64,000 nt of DNA, taken from assembly GCF_905171765.1 (NCBI RefSeq), contig NC_053392.1:410492299-410556298 (forward strand). Reading direction: 5' to 3'. The translations under genes and the position numbers were made by a program. The notes below the pieces were generated by a model. That model was not told the origin of the DNA. It was given only the letters and a program-made list of their open reading frames with translations, and ran no database searches. This DNA comes from Bufo bufo (lineage: Eukaryota > Chordata > Amphibia > Anura > Bufonidae). Shown piece after piece: positions 10,022 to 21,785 of the stretch. Positions within the stretch are counted from its first letter, which is position 1, and each line of letters begins with the position of its first letter.

Positions 10022-12437
10022 TTAGGGTACACTCCAAAAGAGTGGGAAATATCCAAAATACAACAATGAGCAATTGTGCTGTAGTATAACAATGGCTAGG
10101 TAAGGCCGGTATACATGTCTATTCTGCTCAAGGTGCGGACAAGTCCTGTGGGTTCCATGCCTGGTACATTTTAATGAACGTGAGCTTGTCCACATGGCTG
10201 TGGACAGGCGACTGCGCTTGTCTATGATAACGCCCCCTGCCGTGCTAAACACACGTTCAGACAATACACTGGCTGCAGGGCAGGCCAGCATCTCCAAGGC
10301 ATAAAGGGCAAGCTCAGGCCATGTGCCCAATTGGGAGACCCAGAAGTTGAAGGGGGCAGACCGTTATTCAGTACATGTAGGCGTGTGCACACATACTGCT
10401 CCACCATGTTGCTGAAATGCTGCCTCCTGCTAAGACGTTCCATATCAGCTGGTGGTGCTGGTTGTTGTGGCGTGCTGACAAAGCTTTTCCACATTTCGGC
10501 CATGCTAACCCTGCCTTCTGAGATGCTGGTGGTGCCCCAGCTGCATTGGCGACTTCTTCCTCCTCCTCTGCCTTCGCCTTGTGCTTCCACTGTGCCCCCG
10601 CTGTCAGGTGGGAATGCCACCAGCAGCTCGTATACCAGCGTGCACTTGTACTCACGCATCTTATGATGACGCTCCAGTGACGGAATTAAGGACGGCACGT
10701 TGTCCTTGTAACGGGGATCCAGCAGCGTGGCCACCCAGTAATCAGCTCAAGTTAGAATGTGGGCAACTCGGCGGTCGTTGTGGAGACACTGCAGCATGTA
10801 ATCGCTCATGTGTGCCAGGCTGCCCAGAGGTAACGAAAAGCTGTCCTCTGTGGGAGGTGTATCGTCTGTGTCCTCTGTATCCCCCCATTCACGCACCAGT
10901 GATGGCCATTAGCTGGTCTGGGTGCCACCCTGCTGTGAACATGGTTCCTCCTCCTCCATCTCCTCCTCCTCATCCTCCACCTCATCATCCTCCAGAACTG
11001 TGCCCTGGCTGGACAATTGTGTAACTGGCGTTTGTGGGTGCAGGAACCCACCCTCGGAAGCCAGTTGTGAATAACTGGCCGGAAACCCTATGAAATTATC
11101 CCTCTTTCTCCTCCTCCTGTGCCACATCCTTTTCCATCATCGCCAGAAGCGTTTTTTCAAGGAGGCATAGAAGTGGGATAGTAACGCTGAGAACGGAGTT
11201 ATCGGCACTGGCCATGTTGGTGGAGTACTCGAAACAGCGCAACAAGGAACACAGGTCTCGCATGGAGGCCCAGTCATTGGTGGTGAAGTGGTGCTGTTCC
11301 GAAGAGCGACTCACCCGTGAGTGCTGCAGCTGAAGCTCCACTATCGCCTGCTGCTGCTCGTAGAGTCTGGCCAGCATTTGCAAGGTGGAGTTCCACCTTG
11401 TAGGCACGTCGCATATGAGGCAGTAAACTGGAAGGCCAAAGTTACGCTGCAGAGCTGATAGGCGAGCAGCAGCAGGGTGAGAACGACGAAAGTGTGCACA
11501 GACTGCCCGCACTTTATGTAGCAGCGCTGAGATATCGGGGTAATTTTTAAGGAACCTCTGCACCACCAAATTCAGCACATGCGCCAGGCAAGGGATGTGC
11601 GTCAAACCGGCTAGTCTCAGAGCTGCTAGGAGATTTCGCCCATTATCGCACAACACCAGGCCGGGCTTGAGGCTCACTGGCACCAACCACTCATCGGTCT
11701 GTTTTCAAGGCCCATCCACAGCTCCTGCGCGGTGTGGGGCTTGTCCCCCAAACAGATAAGTTTTAAAACTGCCTGCTGTCGTTTACCCCTAGCTGTGCTG
11801 AAGTTGGTGGTGAAGGTGTTACGCTGACCGGATGAGGAGCTGGTAGAGGATGAGGAAGCAGAGTAGGAGGAGGAGGCAACAGGACGCAAATAGAAGTGCC
11901 CTGCAATCCTTGGTGGTGGAAGGACATGTGCCAAACTGCTATCCACCTCAGGCCCAGCCACCACTGTATTTACCCAGTGTGCTGTTAGGGAGATATAACG
12001 TCCCTGACCGTGCTTACTGGTCCACGTATCCGTAGTTAGGTGGACCTTGCCACAGATGGAGTTGCACAGTGCACACCTGATTTTGTCCCCCACTTGGTTG
12101 TGCAGGGAAGGGATGGCACGCCTGGAAGAGTAGTGGCGGCTGGGCACAACGTACTGTGGGACAGCCACCGCAATAAGGCTTTTAAAACTCTCCTTATCCA
12201 CCAGACGGAATGACAGCATTTCAAAGGCCAGTAATTTTGAAATGCTGGCATTCAGGGTTAGGGATCGCGGGTGGGTAGGGGGGTACTTCCTCTTCCACTC
12301 CAGTGTTTGGGAGATGGAGAGCTGGACGCCTCCGTGGGACATTGTGGAGATGCTTGGTGACCGAGGTGGTGGTGTTGCTGGCACATCCTCTGTTTGCGGG
12401 GTGGCAGGTGGCACTGTCACTCCAGAGGTGGATGAAG
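10022..12437 (-). pseudogene. hAT-A transposase, catalytic and C-terminal part, broken
   Basis: Read right to left: a segment with LTTDTWTSKHGQGRY (about 12010-12050), a Ser-rich linker, LCDNGRNLLAALRL (about 11625-11660), AHVLNLVVQRFL (about 11545-11590), and the dimerisation region ELALYALEMLACPAASVLSE (about 10250-10310). hAT transposases cut and paste DNA using an RNase H-like fold split by a helical insertion. The frame shifts near 11680 and several times between 10300 and 11100, so the gene is dead. Domain content fits the Ac/ZBED branch of hAT. The chromovirus sits in the segment joining it to the BED finger. Confidence 0.85.
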
Positions 12438-13104
12438 TGTCACGGCTGTATGTGAGCAACAAGAGCATACACAGTGGATAAAGCTACTGACCGGACCCAA
12501 ACTAGGGAGGATAAAGGGTGACCCCTGTCAGACCCTTAAAGCTCTCCCTATGCTGCTAAGCACATGCCCGGATCCAAATGGTGGATCGAGGCATGCCCGC
12601 GTACCTAAGACTGATGACCACTGTAACCCCTACAATAGTGGAAGGGGCACGGCCACCGGTGCCCTGCTCAGTATATGGACGGAACCGGGGTCGCCTCTGA
12701 TCCGGTCAGCAAACAAACAGAAACACACAATGTCTGCACACTTAACTGAAGGAGCTGCGGCAGCAGTGAAGACAGATCCAAAGACAGCTGGCAATATCCG
12801 GAGTACTTGCTGCAGCAGAACACAGGTCCAGTGAAATGATAGCACACAAGTGAAGATACTCAAGTGAGAGATACAACTCAAATGAGAAATATAATCCGCA
12901 CCCTATAAAGGAGGAGGGGTGATTCAAAGGCAGAGAAATCAAAACACAGGAGGAACAGCTGGGAGGAAGGAAACAGAAAGTAAAGACCTAATCACAGGGG
13001 CGGAGAAACAGAGCAGAGAGAACTCCTCCAAGCTCAAGTAGTGACATCATCACAGGGGTGGAGAAACAGAGCTGTAAGAACGTCTCAAAGCTCTGGTAGT
13101 GACA
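12438..13104 (-). repeat. 3' LTR of the chromovirus
   Basis: Starts TGTCACGGCTGTATG and ends GGTAGTGACA on the plus strand. The 12-bp CCGGACCCAAAC segment near 12492 is absent from the other LTR. The TTTAAA found in the 5' LTR reads TTCAAA here (about 12920). Confidence 0.93.
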
Positions 13105-13106
13105 GT

Positions 13107-15778
13107 ACCCCCCCCCTCTACGGGTGGACTCCGGACACCCAGGACCCACCTTCTCAGGATGAGCCCTATGAAATGCCCTGATGAGGCGAGTGGCTTTAAT
13201 GTCCGACACCGGAACCAACATCCTCTCCTCAGGACCATAACCCTTCCAATGAACGAGCTACTGAAGAGAACCGCGGACAATGCGAGAGTCCACAATTCTG
13301 GAAACCTCAAACTCCAGATTGCCATCAACCAAAATCGGAGGAGGAGGCAAAGAGGAGGGTACCGTGGGCTGGACATATGGTTTTAAGAGAGATCTGTGAA
13401 ATACATTATGTATCTTCCAAACCCGTGGAAGAACAAGACGGAAGGAAACAGGATTGACAACTGACAAGATTTTATAAGGCCCAATAAACTTGGGACCCAA
13501 TTTCCAGGAGGGAACCTTCAGTTTAATATTTCTTGTAGACAACCACACCAGATCACCCACATTCAGGTCCGGACCAGGCACACGTCTCTTATCAGCCACA
13601 CGCTTATACCTCTCACTCATCTTTCTAAGATTACTCTGAATCTTTTGCCAAATGGTAGACAAAGACGAGGAAAATCTCTCCTCCTCAGGCAAACCAGAAG
13701 GAGCCCCTCCCGAGAATGTCCCAAACTGCGGATGGAACCCATATGCACCAAAGAATGGTGACTTATCAGAAGATTCCTGACGACGGTTGTTCAGAGCAAA
13801 CTCAGCAAGAGGGAGAAATGAACACCAATCCTCCTGGTTCTCTGCCACAAAACAGCGCAAATATGTCTCCAGATTCTGATTGAGGCGCTCAGTCTGACCA
13901 TTCGACTGCGGGTGAAAAGCAGAAGAGAAGGACAGCCGAACCCCCAGGCGAGAACAGAAAGCCTTCCAGAATCTGGACACAAACTGCGTGCCTCTATCGG
14001 AAACAATATCAGAGGGAATGCCATGCAATTTAACAATATGGTCGACAAAAGCTTGCGCCAACGTTTTAGCATTGGGTAAACCAGGGAAAGGTACGAAATG
14101 AGCCATCTTGCTAAAACGGTCCACCACCACCAGGATCACCGACTTCCCTGAGGAACGAGGAAGATCTGTGATAAAGTCCATGGACAGGTGTGTCCAAGGA
14201 CGGGAAGGTATGGGTAACGGGAGAAGGGAACCTGAAGGCCGTGAACAAGGGACCTTAGCGCGAGCGCACGTCTCACAAGCAGCCACAAAACCCTCCACCG
14301 ACTTGCGAAGAGCCGGCCACCAAAATCTCCGAGCAATGAGATCTACCGTGGCTCTACTCCCGGGGTGACAAGCAAGAACAGTATCATGATGCTCCGTGAA
14401 GACTTTGTGACGTAACTCAGGAGGCACAAACAACTTCCCAGAAGGACAACGGGCAGGTGCCTCAGTCTGGGCAGCCTGGACCTCAACCTCCAGATCAGAA
14501 TACAGAGCAGAAACAACTACCCCCTCCGCCAAAATGGGACCCGGGTCCTCGGAGTTTCCTCCTCCCGGAAAACAGCGAGAGAGAGCATCCGCCTTCACAT
14601 TTTTTATCCCAGGGCGGAATGTAACGACAAAATTGAATCTGGAGAAGAACAGAGACCATCTGGCCTGTCTCGGATTCATACGCCTGGCCGACTCCAAGTA
14701 TGCCAGATTCTTATGGTCGGTAAAAACGGTGATAGGGTGCCTGGCCCCCTCCAACCAATGGCGCCATTCCTCGAAAGCCAACTTGATGGCCAACAACTCT
14801 CTATCTCCCACATCATAGTTTCTCTCTGCCGGGGAGAGTTTTCTAGAGAAAAAGGCACAGGGTCGCCATTAGGCAGGAGAAGGGCCCTGGGACAAAACCG
14901 CACCCACACCCACCTCGGAAGCATCCACCTCAACAATAAAAGGTAAGGAAACATCGGGATGCACCAAGACGGCCTCCTCCGACCAAGACGAAAAATCCGC
15001 CCCCTTTTTTGTCATGTCAGTGAGGGGTTTGACAACAGAGGAATAATTCAAAATGAACTTTCTGTAATAGTTCGCAAAACCCAGAAAGCGCATCAATGCC
15101 TTCTGATTCTCAGGAAGCTCCCACTCAAGTACAGCACGGACCTTCTCCGGATCCATGCGAAAACCAGAAGCAGAGAGGAGAAAACCCAGAAATTGAATCT
15201 CCGATACCATAAAAACACATTTCTCCAGCTTGGCGTACAATTTATTCTCCCGCAGAATCCGCAGAACCTGAAAAAGATGATCCTGATGGGTCTGAACATC
15301 AGGGGAAAAAATCAAAATATCATCAATATACACCAATACAAATTTCCCCATTAAATGGTAGAAAATACTGTTAACAAAATGCTGAAAGACGGCCGGAGCA
15401 TTCATCAGGCCGAAAGGCATAACGAGGTTCTCAAAATGCCCGTTAGGGGTATTAAAGGCCGTTTTCCATTCATCCCCCTCTCTGACCCTGACTAGGTTGT
15501 ACGCGCCTCTCAAATCCAATTTGGAAAAAACTTTGGCCCCAACAATTTGGTTGAAGAGGTCCGGGATCAGAGGAAGGGGATAGGGATCGCGAATCGTGAT
15601 ACGGTTCAGCTCCCTAAAATCTAGGCAAGGTCTCAGAGAGCCATCTTTTTTTTTTAACAAAAAAAAAAACAGCGGCAACAGGTGATTTTGAGGGACGAAT
15701 ATGCCCCTTATCGAGACTCTCGGAGATATAAGTTCGAATCGCGACTCTTTCCGGTTGTGAGAGATTGTAGAGACGTGC
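13107..15778 (-). pseudogene. pol: Chromovirus RT, RNase H, integrase and chromodomain, broken
   Basis: Resumes after the solo LTR with [14 protein letters not shown] frameshift falls in paired T and A homopolymers (about 15645-15672). RT has LVMPFGLMNAPAVFQ and YIDD (about 15325-15337). TAA at 14869-14871 breaks the RT-RNase H join in the same frame (14868-14811 is an exact multiple of three). Integrase has an HHCC domain (about 14270-14400), then MDFITDLP, SDRGTQFVS and SNGQTERLNQ. TAG at 13258-13260 falls inside the chromodomain (EFEVSRIVDSRIVRGSLQ, then [13 protein letters not shown]). The chromodomain would bind modified histone tails and steer integration. Confidence 0.9.
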
Positions 15779-16945
15779 TGTAACGGACCGTTTCAGCAGA
15801 CAAGGGGTTAAAATCCGTTTAGGCGATATGCCCCTTTCTGAGAGACAGGCACAGCTACTGCAGAACACCAACTCCCGAACTGGATACAAAGTAGCACTCC
15901 AAACTGGAACCTCACGAATAGCTGCTAGCAGACGAACAGGAAAAGCATACAATCCTGGCAATCGGTCTTCTAACAGCATACAGTGAATCCCCCCAATAAC
16001 GAGACAAGGCTCCGTTTTGAGGGTCAAGCAGTGGTCTGACTGTACTTGAAGTACAGCCTCTTTTATTCACAAAAAACAAACATAGTACTGCCCACAGGGG
16101 TTTGAAATACAACCAATCAGTATATTACAAGACATACAATGTAACTACAGCAAGCAATCGTTCACGCCCCCAGAGGACCAGAATGAAGACTGTAACATAG
16201 GACAACATATCCCCACAATGCATCATGGTTTCCTCCTCTCTGTCCAGACAACCTGAAGAGCAATCCAATTATCTCTGAGGACAAAGGGAGACCGCCAATA
16301 CACATGTGAGGACAACAGAACAGACATCACCATTTTAAACACACAATGGGACAATAGAAACACACCCAGCATATTCCCTCCCCTTATCCTGAGAGGAGAC
16401 TCAATTATACATACAGTTAAACATACTTTCTACCCAACTTTCATAACTCTAAAACCATACATCGCATTCACATAAAAATTACATATTCGCAATCAATCCA
16501 TTCAGGGGAACAACATATTAAAAAATGGCATGAATCAGACCAGGGGTTCAAAAGTTAGTAAAATATCTTTTGGGCCCTGGCTGGCACATGGCTATCTGGC
16601 TCAAACCAGTTTTACAGAGCCCTCTTTCCTGGAGACAATGGGAAATAATCAAATTATATCCAGGGATAGAGGCAGACTCCATTGAGCACATGGTTGCAAA
16701 AAGACATAAAATACAATAAAATACACAAGGTTACATTTACTTCATAAAATAAAGACATGCAACATATCCCCAGATAGCTTAGGTCTGAGCGCATATTATT
16801 GAATGGCGCTCAGACCACACACATACAGTTCAATTGCCATGGAGCTTAAGTTTTGCATGGGCTGATGATAGGGCCCATAATCCTGGGGCAAGAGGCCAGC
16901 AGCCAGTCCTCTCCAAAGCCCAGTGGCGAGGTTGGTTTCGCCACA
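15779..16945 (-). mobile_element. Solo LTR (1167 bp) inside chromovirus pol
   Basis: Flanked by CGTGC (15774-15778 and 16946-16950). Plus-strand ends are TGTAACGGACC and TTTCGCCACA, so both ends obey TG..CA. AATAAA on the minus strand at 16062-16067 (GTGAATAAAAG) supports minus orientation. The 5-bp TSD and TG..CA ends indicate an LTR retroelement; which class is not clear. The LTR sequence is unlike the retroviral LTR at 5157-5936. Confidence 0.82.
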
Positions 16946-18456
16946 CGTGCTTTTGGCAGCTTGGCGCCGGGAATGAGCTTAATGGGACAGTCAAACTCCC
17001 GGTGAGGAGGTAGCTCCTGAACATCGCTCTCGGAAAACACGTCCGAGAAATCAGAGAGAAATGATGGCACAGTTTTAGTAGACACCTCTGCAAAAGTCGC
17101 TGTGAGACAATTCTCTCTACAAAAGTCACTACACTCATTTATTTGACTTCCTTGCCAATCAATAGTGGGGTTATGTCTAGTGAGCCAGGGTAACCCCAAA
17201 ACTAGAGGAGAAGGCAATCCGTTAAGGACAAAACAAGATATATCCTCCACATGAGTGTCACCTACAGCTAACCGGATATTGTGAACAATGCCCTTCAGGG
17301 ATCTCTGTGCGAGTGGAGCAGAGTCAATGGCAAAAACAGGTATATCCTTTTCCAATGTGCAAACCTGAAAACCATGCATGGCTACAAATTGAGTGTCAAT
17401 AAGATTGACGGCCGCTCCACTATCGACAAAAATCTCACAAAAAATGACTTTGCTCTCTAGCGCCACCCTGGCAGACAGGAGAAAACGGGAACTGCAGGTC
17501 AGAGGAAAAGCATCAATTCCTACATCAACCTTGCCCAAAGTAGCAGATGAAGCAGAGGTTGATGATTTACCTTTTGAGGTTTTTCTCTTACTATCACTCT
17601 TAGTACAGTTCAAGAATCTCCTAGACGGACAAACATTTGCCAAATGACCTATGCCCCCACAACAAAAACACACCATACTCTGAGGACTAAATCCTCTTTT
17701 ATCAGGGGCAAGTCGACCTAGCTGCATGGGCTCCTCCTCAGAGGGGACCGAGACAGGATGAGGCCCCTGCACACTGAATGAGTCCGCACCACTGCCCCTA
17801 GACTGACAATGGCTGGACAGAGAGGTCTCGTTTCTTTCTCTTAGACGCCTGTCAAGGCGTACTGCCAATGACATGGCAGACTCTAAGGACGTTGGTCTCT
17901 CATGGAAAGCAAACGCATCTTTCAATCTCTCTGAGAGACCATGACAGAACTGACTCCGGAGTGCAGCATCATTCCAACCTGAATCAGCTGCCCATCTCCG
18001 AAATTCAGAACAATAAAGCTCCGCAGACAGTTTGTTCTGGCATAAAAAACGTAAGTTAGATTCGGCCAGACCAACACGATCCGGGTCATCATATATCTGC
18101 CCCAGGGCCACAAAAAATCTTTCCACGGATCGAAGGGAGGGATCCCCCGATGGCAGTGCAAAAGCCCAAGTCTGAGCATTACCCCTGAGCAGGGAGATGA
18201 CAATCCTCACCCTCTGTTCCTCATTACTAGAGGAATGGGGACACAAGCAAAAATGGAGTTTGCATGCCTCTCTGAAGCGAACAAAATTCTCACTGCCCCC
18301 GGAGAACGTTTCCGGAAGTGAGACCTTTGGCTCGCAACAGACTTCATGGGCCGGAGCAGAGCCCAATGCTTGAAGCTGAGTCATAGATTGACGGAGATCC
18401 GCTACCTCCAAAGAAAGACCCTGCATGCGGTCAACCAGGCCAGAAAGCGGATCCAT
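16946..18456 (-). CDS. gag: Chromovirus Gag and protease, continuing into pol before the solo LTR
   Basis: ATG at 18456 (MDPLSGLVDRMQ), about 30 bp after the 5' LTR. It contains a coiled N-terminus, a capsid-like segment (LPETFSGGSENFVRFREAC and nearby), one CCHC knuckle (CFCCGGIGHLANVC, about 17630-17675), and the protease active site DSGA (about 17415). The frame then reads toward RT (FDCPIKLIPGAKLPKAR) and is cut at 16945 by the LTR insertion, running 33 more codons into it by chance. Gag is open throughout; its function is particle assembly and RNA binding. Family membership in the vertebrate sushi group is supported by the pol chromodomain. Confidence 0.88.
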
Positions 18457-18475
18457 GTCAAAAAAGGACGGTTTT

Positions 18476-18487
18476 GGCGGATTATAA
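18476..18487 (-). promoter_or_regulatory. Self-priming primer-binding site of the chromovirus
   Basis: Directly inside the 5' LTR the minus-strand RNA would read TTATAATCCGCC. The LTR itself contains GCGGATTATA (minus strand, 18938 to 18929), giving a 10-nt perfect complement to 18486-18477. No TGG-initiated tRNA-type site is present. Self-priming from the RNA 5' end is established for the Tf1/sushi group; that it applies here is inference from this complementarity. Confidence 0.7.
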
Positions 18488-19142
18488 TGTCACGACTGTA
18501 TGTGAGCAACAAGAGCATACACAGTGGATAAAGCTACTGACTAGGGAGGATAAAGGGTGACCCCTGTCAGACCCTCAAAGCTCTCCCTATGCTGCTAAGC
18601 ACATGTCCGGATCCAAATGGTGGATCGAGGCATGCCCGTGTACCTAAGACTGATGACCACTGTAACCCCTACAATAGTGGAAGGGGCACGGCCACCGGTG
18701 CCCTGCTCAGTATATGGACGGAACCGGGGTCGCCTCTGATCCGGTCAGCAAACAAACAGAAACACACAATGTCTGCACACTTAACTGAAGGAGCTGCGGC
18801 AGCAGTGAAGACAGATCCAAAGACAGCTGGCAATATCCGGAGTACTTGCTGCAGCAGAACACAGGTCCAGTGAAATGATAGCACACAAGTGAAGATACTC
18901 AAGTGAGAGATACAACTCAAATGAGAAATATAATCCGCACCCTATAAAGGAGGAGGGGTGATTTAAAGGCAGAGAAATCAAACACAGGAGGAACAGCTGG
19001 GAGTAAGGAAACAGAAAGTAAAGACCTAATCACAGGGGCGGAGAAACAGAGCAGAGAGAACTCCTCCAAGCTCAAGTAGTGACATCATCACAGGGGTGGA
19101 GAAACAGAGCTGTGAGAACGTCTCAAAGCTCTGGTAGTGACA
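18488..19142 (-). repeat. 5' LTR of the chromovirus
   Basis: Same ends as the other LTR. On the minus strand a TTTAAA lies at about 18963 and a TTTATAG at about 18943-18949, upstream of the putative transcript start near 18940. It is followed directly by the self-priming complement at 18476-18487. Confidence 0.93.
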
Positions 19143-20000
19143 TGAAGAGGCCGAGACTGCAGCAGAAGAGGAAGCAGGAGGAGCCAGAGACCTTTCTTGG
19201 CTTTTGAGGTGTCTACTCCACTGCAGCTCGTGCTTTTCACTTAGATGCCTGGTCATGCAGGTTGTGCTCAGGTTGAGAACGTTTATGCCCCGCTTCAGGC
19301 TCTGATTGCACAGCGTGCAAACCACTCGTGTCTTGTCGTCAGCACATTGTCTGAAGATCTGCCACGCCAGGAAACTCCTTGGAGCTGACTTTAGTGTGCT
19401 CGGTCCCTTGCTGCGGTAGACAGTGTTTCGTCATCATCCGGGACATGCTGCGGTGGTCATCCCATGTACTCATCTTGAAACATAAATGGTTGGGCATCGG
19501 TGCACTCAATCTCTTCCACTTCTGGGGCAGGGCTAGGTGGATGGTCCTGGGAAATCCTGCTATCAGAGTCATCAAAAATCAGAAGAGACTGCTGCATGAC
19601 TTGGCTCTCAGACTGCTTGGCTGATTTGCAAGGGGGTGAGGTCAAAGACTGGTGGACATCGGCTGCAGGTGCCAACTCTGATCTTTCAGCAGGGGAATGG
19701 GTGGGAGACAAATGTAAAGGAACTGGAGGCACTGTCAGCTACCCAATCTACTAACGCCTGTACTTATTCTGGCCTCACCATTCGTAGAGTCGCATTAGGC
19801 CCGACCAAATAACGCTGAAGGTTCTGTCGCCTACTCGCACCTGAGGAAGGTGTTTCACTTGTGCGTGTAGCTGGCACAGATCGACCACGTCCTCTCCCTG
19901 CAACAGGAGATTCACCAGCAGCACCACGACCGGGGCCACGTCCCTTATTTGACACTCTCCTCATATTTCTCAAATTTAGGATCTTGCCCAAAATGGGCAT
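19143..20000 (-). pseudogene. hAT-A transposase N-terminus with BED finger, broken
   Basis: ATG at 20000 (MPILGKILNL) opens an Arg/Gly-rich segment to 19764, with further acidic pieces at 19339-19732 in other frames. A BED-type zinc finger lies at about 19150-19330 (VCTLCNQSLKRG, then TRHLSEKH). BED fingers bind the transposon ends. Frameshifts near 19760 and 19340-19460 break it. The reading frame runs out at the chromovirus TSD. Confidence 0.8.
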
Positions 20001-20870
20001 TTTTTAAAATAACAGAATATAACAGCAGTATCTAATGCGTGTATCTCACACTGACAGATGTAGCATAGGCCCCTGATGTAGGGTATTGCCAAAAATGGGT
20101 GTTTTATTAAACCTAGATTATTATTGCAGTATTTCAAGCTTGTATGTCACACTAACAAATGCAGCATAGGCCCCAGATGTAAGGGATTACCAAAAATGGG
20201 TGTTTTTTTAAACCCAGAATATTATTGCAGTATTTCTAGCTTGTATCTCACACTGACAGATGCAGCATAGGCTGCAAAATTAAGTATTTTGCCCAAAATG
20301 GGTGTTTTTTTTTAATAACAGAACAGAACACCAGTATCTAACGCGTTTATCTCACACTGACAGATGTAGCAAAGACTGCAAATTTAGTTTTTTGCCCCAA
20401 ATAGGTGTTTTTTTAAACCCAGAAAATTATTGAAGTATTTCTTTCACACTGACAAATGCTGCAAAGGCAACAGATGTCGGATATTGGCAAAAATGGGTGT
20501 TTTATTAAACCCAGATTATTATTGCAGTATTTCAAGCTTGTATTTCACACTAATAAATGCAGCATAGGCCCCAGATGTAGGGTATTGCCAAAAATTTATG
20601 TTTTTTAAACCCAGAAAATTATTGCAGTATTTCAAGATCGGATTTCACACTGACAAATGCAACAAAGGACCGAGATGTAAGGACTTGCAAAAATTGGATG
20701 ATTTTTTAAACCCATAAAATTATTGAAGTATTGCAAGCTTCTATTTCACACTGACAAATGCTGCAAAGGCACCAGATGTAGGATATTTCCAAAAATGGGT
20801 GTTTTTTTTAAACCCAGATTATTATTGCAGTATTTCAAGCTTGGATTTGAATGTCACAAAAGCACATAGG
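19990..20870 (-). repeat. About 100-bp tandem array (8-9 copies), 5' side of hAT-A
   Basis: CACACTGACA or CACACTAACA recurs at about 20049, 20149, 20249 and 20353 and on to 20750. Each unit also has GCCAAAAATGGGTGTTTT, AACCCAGA and ATTATTGCAGTATTTCAAGC. The period is 99-104 bp. It lies between the transposase start and the promoter-like region. Confidence 0.88.
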
Positions 20871-20879
20871 CTGTGCTGG

Positions 20880-21372
20880 TGTACTGAGCTTGCATAAAAT
20901 GGCCGCGGCCGCCCACCTAACTAACATACGGATAAAAGTTATTTTTCTCTGTCACTGGGCTCAGGGCAGGGCAAAAAGATTGTGCACTGCACCCACAAAA
21001 CGAAATCTAGGTAGATCGCTGAGTTAACAAGCACTTCTGATTAAAGATTCTTTCCTATTCTCTCCCTCACAGCAGCAGCATCCTCTCCCTACACTAGTAA
21101 CAGCAGAGTGACATGCAGCGCTACGTGACTACAACTTTTATAGAGGCTGGGTCACATGCTGCACTGGCCAATCACAGCCATGGCATTACTAGGCAAGGCT
21201 GTGATGGCTTCTAAGGGCACAGAGTTAAATGCTTGTCATTGGCTGCTCTGCAGCCTTTCAAAAAGCACCATAAAATAGTCGAACACCAAACCCGAACCCA
21301 AACTTTTACTGAAAAGTTCGGGTTCGGGGTCCAAATATCCTTAAGTTCGGTACGAACTCTCAACCCTAGTGA
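20880..21372 (-). promoter_or_regulatory. Promoter-like 5' end of hAT-A
   Basis: On the minus strand, TCTATAAAA (21144-21136) sits about 25-30 bp downstream of an inverted CCAAT (ATTGG, 21172-21168). Both precede the repeat array and the BED exon. The outermost 130 bp (about 21240-21372) has repeated GTTCGGGTTCGG-type words. No ORF. Promoter function is inference. Confidence 0.5.
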
Positions 21373-21785
21373 CATATACTGTACATCATCCGCAGACTGT
21401 GTCTTTCATAATCTAGGCCACATCTAGTGTCCATAGTGTGTGGCTTTGTGTAAAAAAATACTGAACTACATCTGCAAACAGTGTCTGTATTACAAATTCC
21501 AATAATCTGGGCCTAATATAGTGAACATAATCTGTGGTGTTCTGTAACCAATACTGTACTACATCAGAAAACAGTGTCTGTATTGCAAATTCCAATAATC
21601 TGGGAGTAATATAGTGTCCATATTCTGTGGGTTTCTGTGACATATACTGTCCTGCATTCGAAAACTGTGTCTGTATTGCAAATTCCAAAATTTTGCGCCT
21701 AATATAGTGTCCTTAATCTGTGGTGTTCTGTGACATATAATGTCCTGCATCCGAAAACTGTGTCTTTAGAGGACAGTAAAACAAT
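21373..21785 (+). repeat. About 93-bp tandem array (4-5 copies), 5' side of hAT-B
   Basis: ATACTG followed by TGCATC-type words recurs at about 21375, 21459, 21553, 21642 and 21736, with shared AACTGTGTCTGTATTGCAAATTCCAAT and TAATATAGTGTCC. The period is 85-95 bp. It directly precedes the hAT-B N-terminal segment. Confidence 0.8.

Larger units (their letters stand above)
12438..19142 (-). mobile_element. Tf1/sushi-type chromovirus (Ty3/gypsy), 6705 bp
   Basis: Two LTRs (667 and 655 bp), TG..CA ends and a 5-bp TSD TGAAG (12433-12437 and 19143-19147) bound the element. Gag, RT, RNase H, integrase and a chromodomain follow in that order on the minus strand. The LTRs are nearly identical by eye apart from a 12-bp indel near 12500 (absent at 18540), so the insertion is young. 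It has no long leader: gag starts about 30 bp inside the 5' LTR. Pol carries two stops, one frameshift and a solo-LTR insertion, so it is not autonomous. Confidence 0.95.
9900..21372 (-). mobile_element. hAT-A, Ac-like hAT transposon split by a chromovirus
   Basis: Minus-strand element. The BED-type N-terminus lies at 19143-20000 and the rest of the transposase at 10022-12437; the two are separated by a 6.7-kb LTR element with its own TSD. The 5' end at about 21372 reads TAGGGTTGAGAGTTCG on the minus strand and is rich in TTCGGG/CCGAAC. An array of about 100-bp repeats lies upstream of the gene and a 90-bp array downstream. I could not find an 8-bp TSD, and the true left end may be at 8298 (TACAGTTGAG, similar to the right end) if the duplicated 3' segment belongs to it. 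Confidence 0.75.

Noticed and set aside
10581..11024. 147-codon plus-strand ORF rich in Pro
   Set aside because: Antisense of the Glu-rich acidic segment of the hAT-A transposase; GAG/GAA runs read backwards give Pro/Ser/Leu.
18476..18487. A tRNA primer-binding site for the chromovirus
   Set aside because: No TGG-initiated sequence follows the LTR. The segment instead complements the LTR itself.
8300..21372. A clean single hAT-A insertion from 8300 to 21372
   Set aside because: The ends resemble each other (TACAGTTGAG and TAGGGTTGAG) but I found no matching 8-bp TSD, the two flanks carry different arrays, and the 3' region occurs twice. A simple insertion is not shown.
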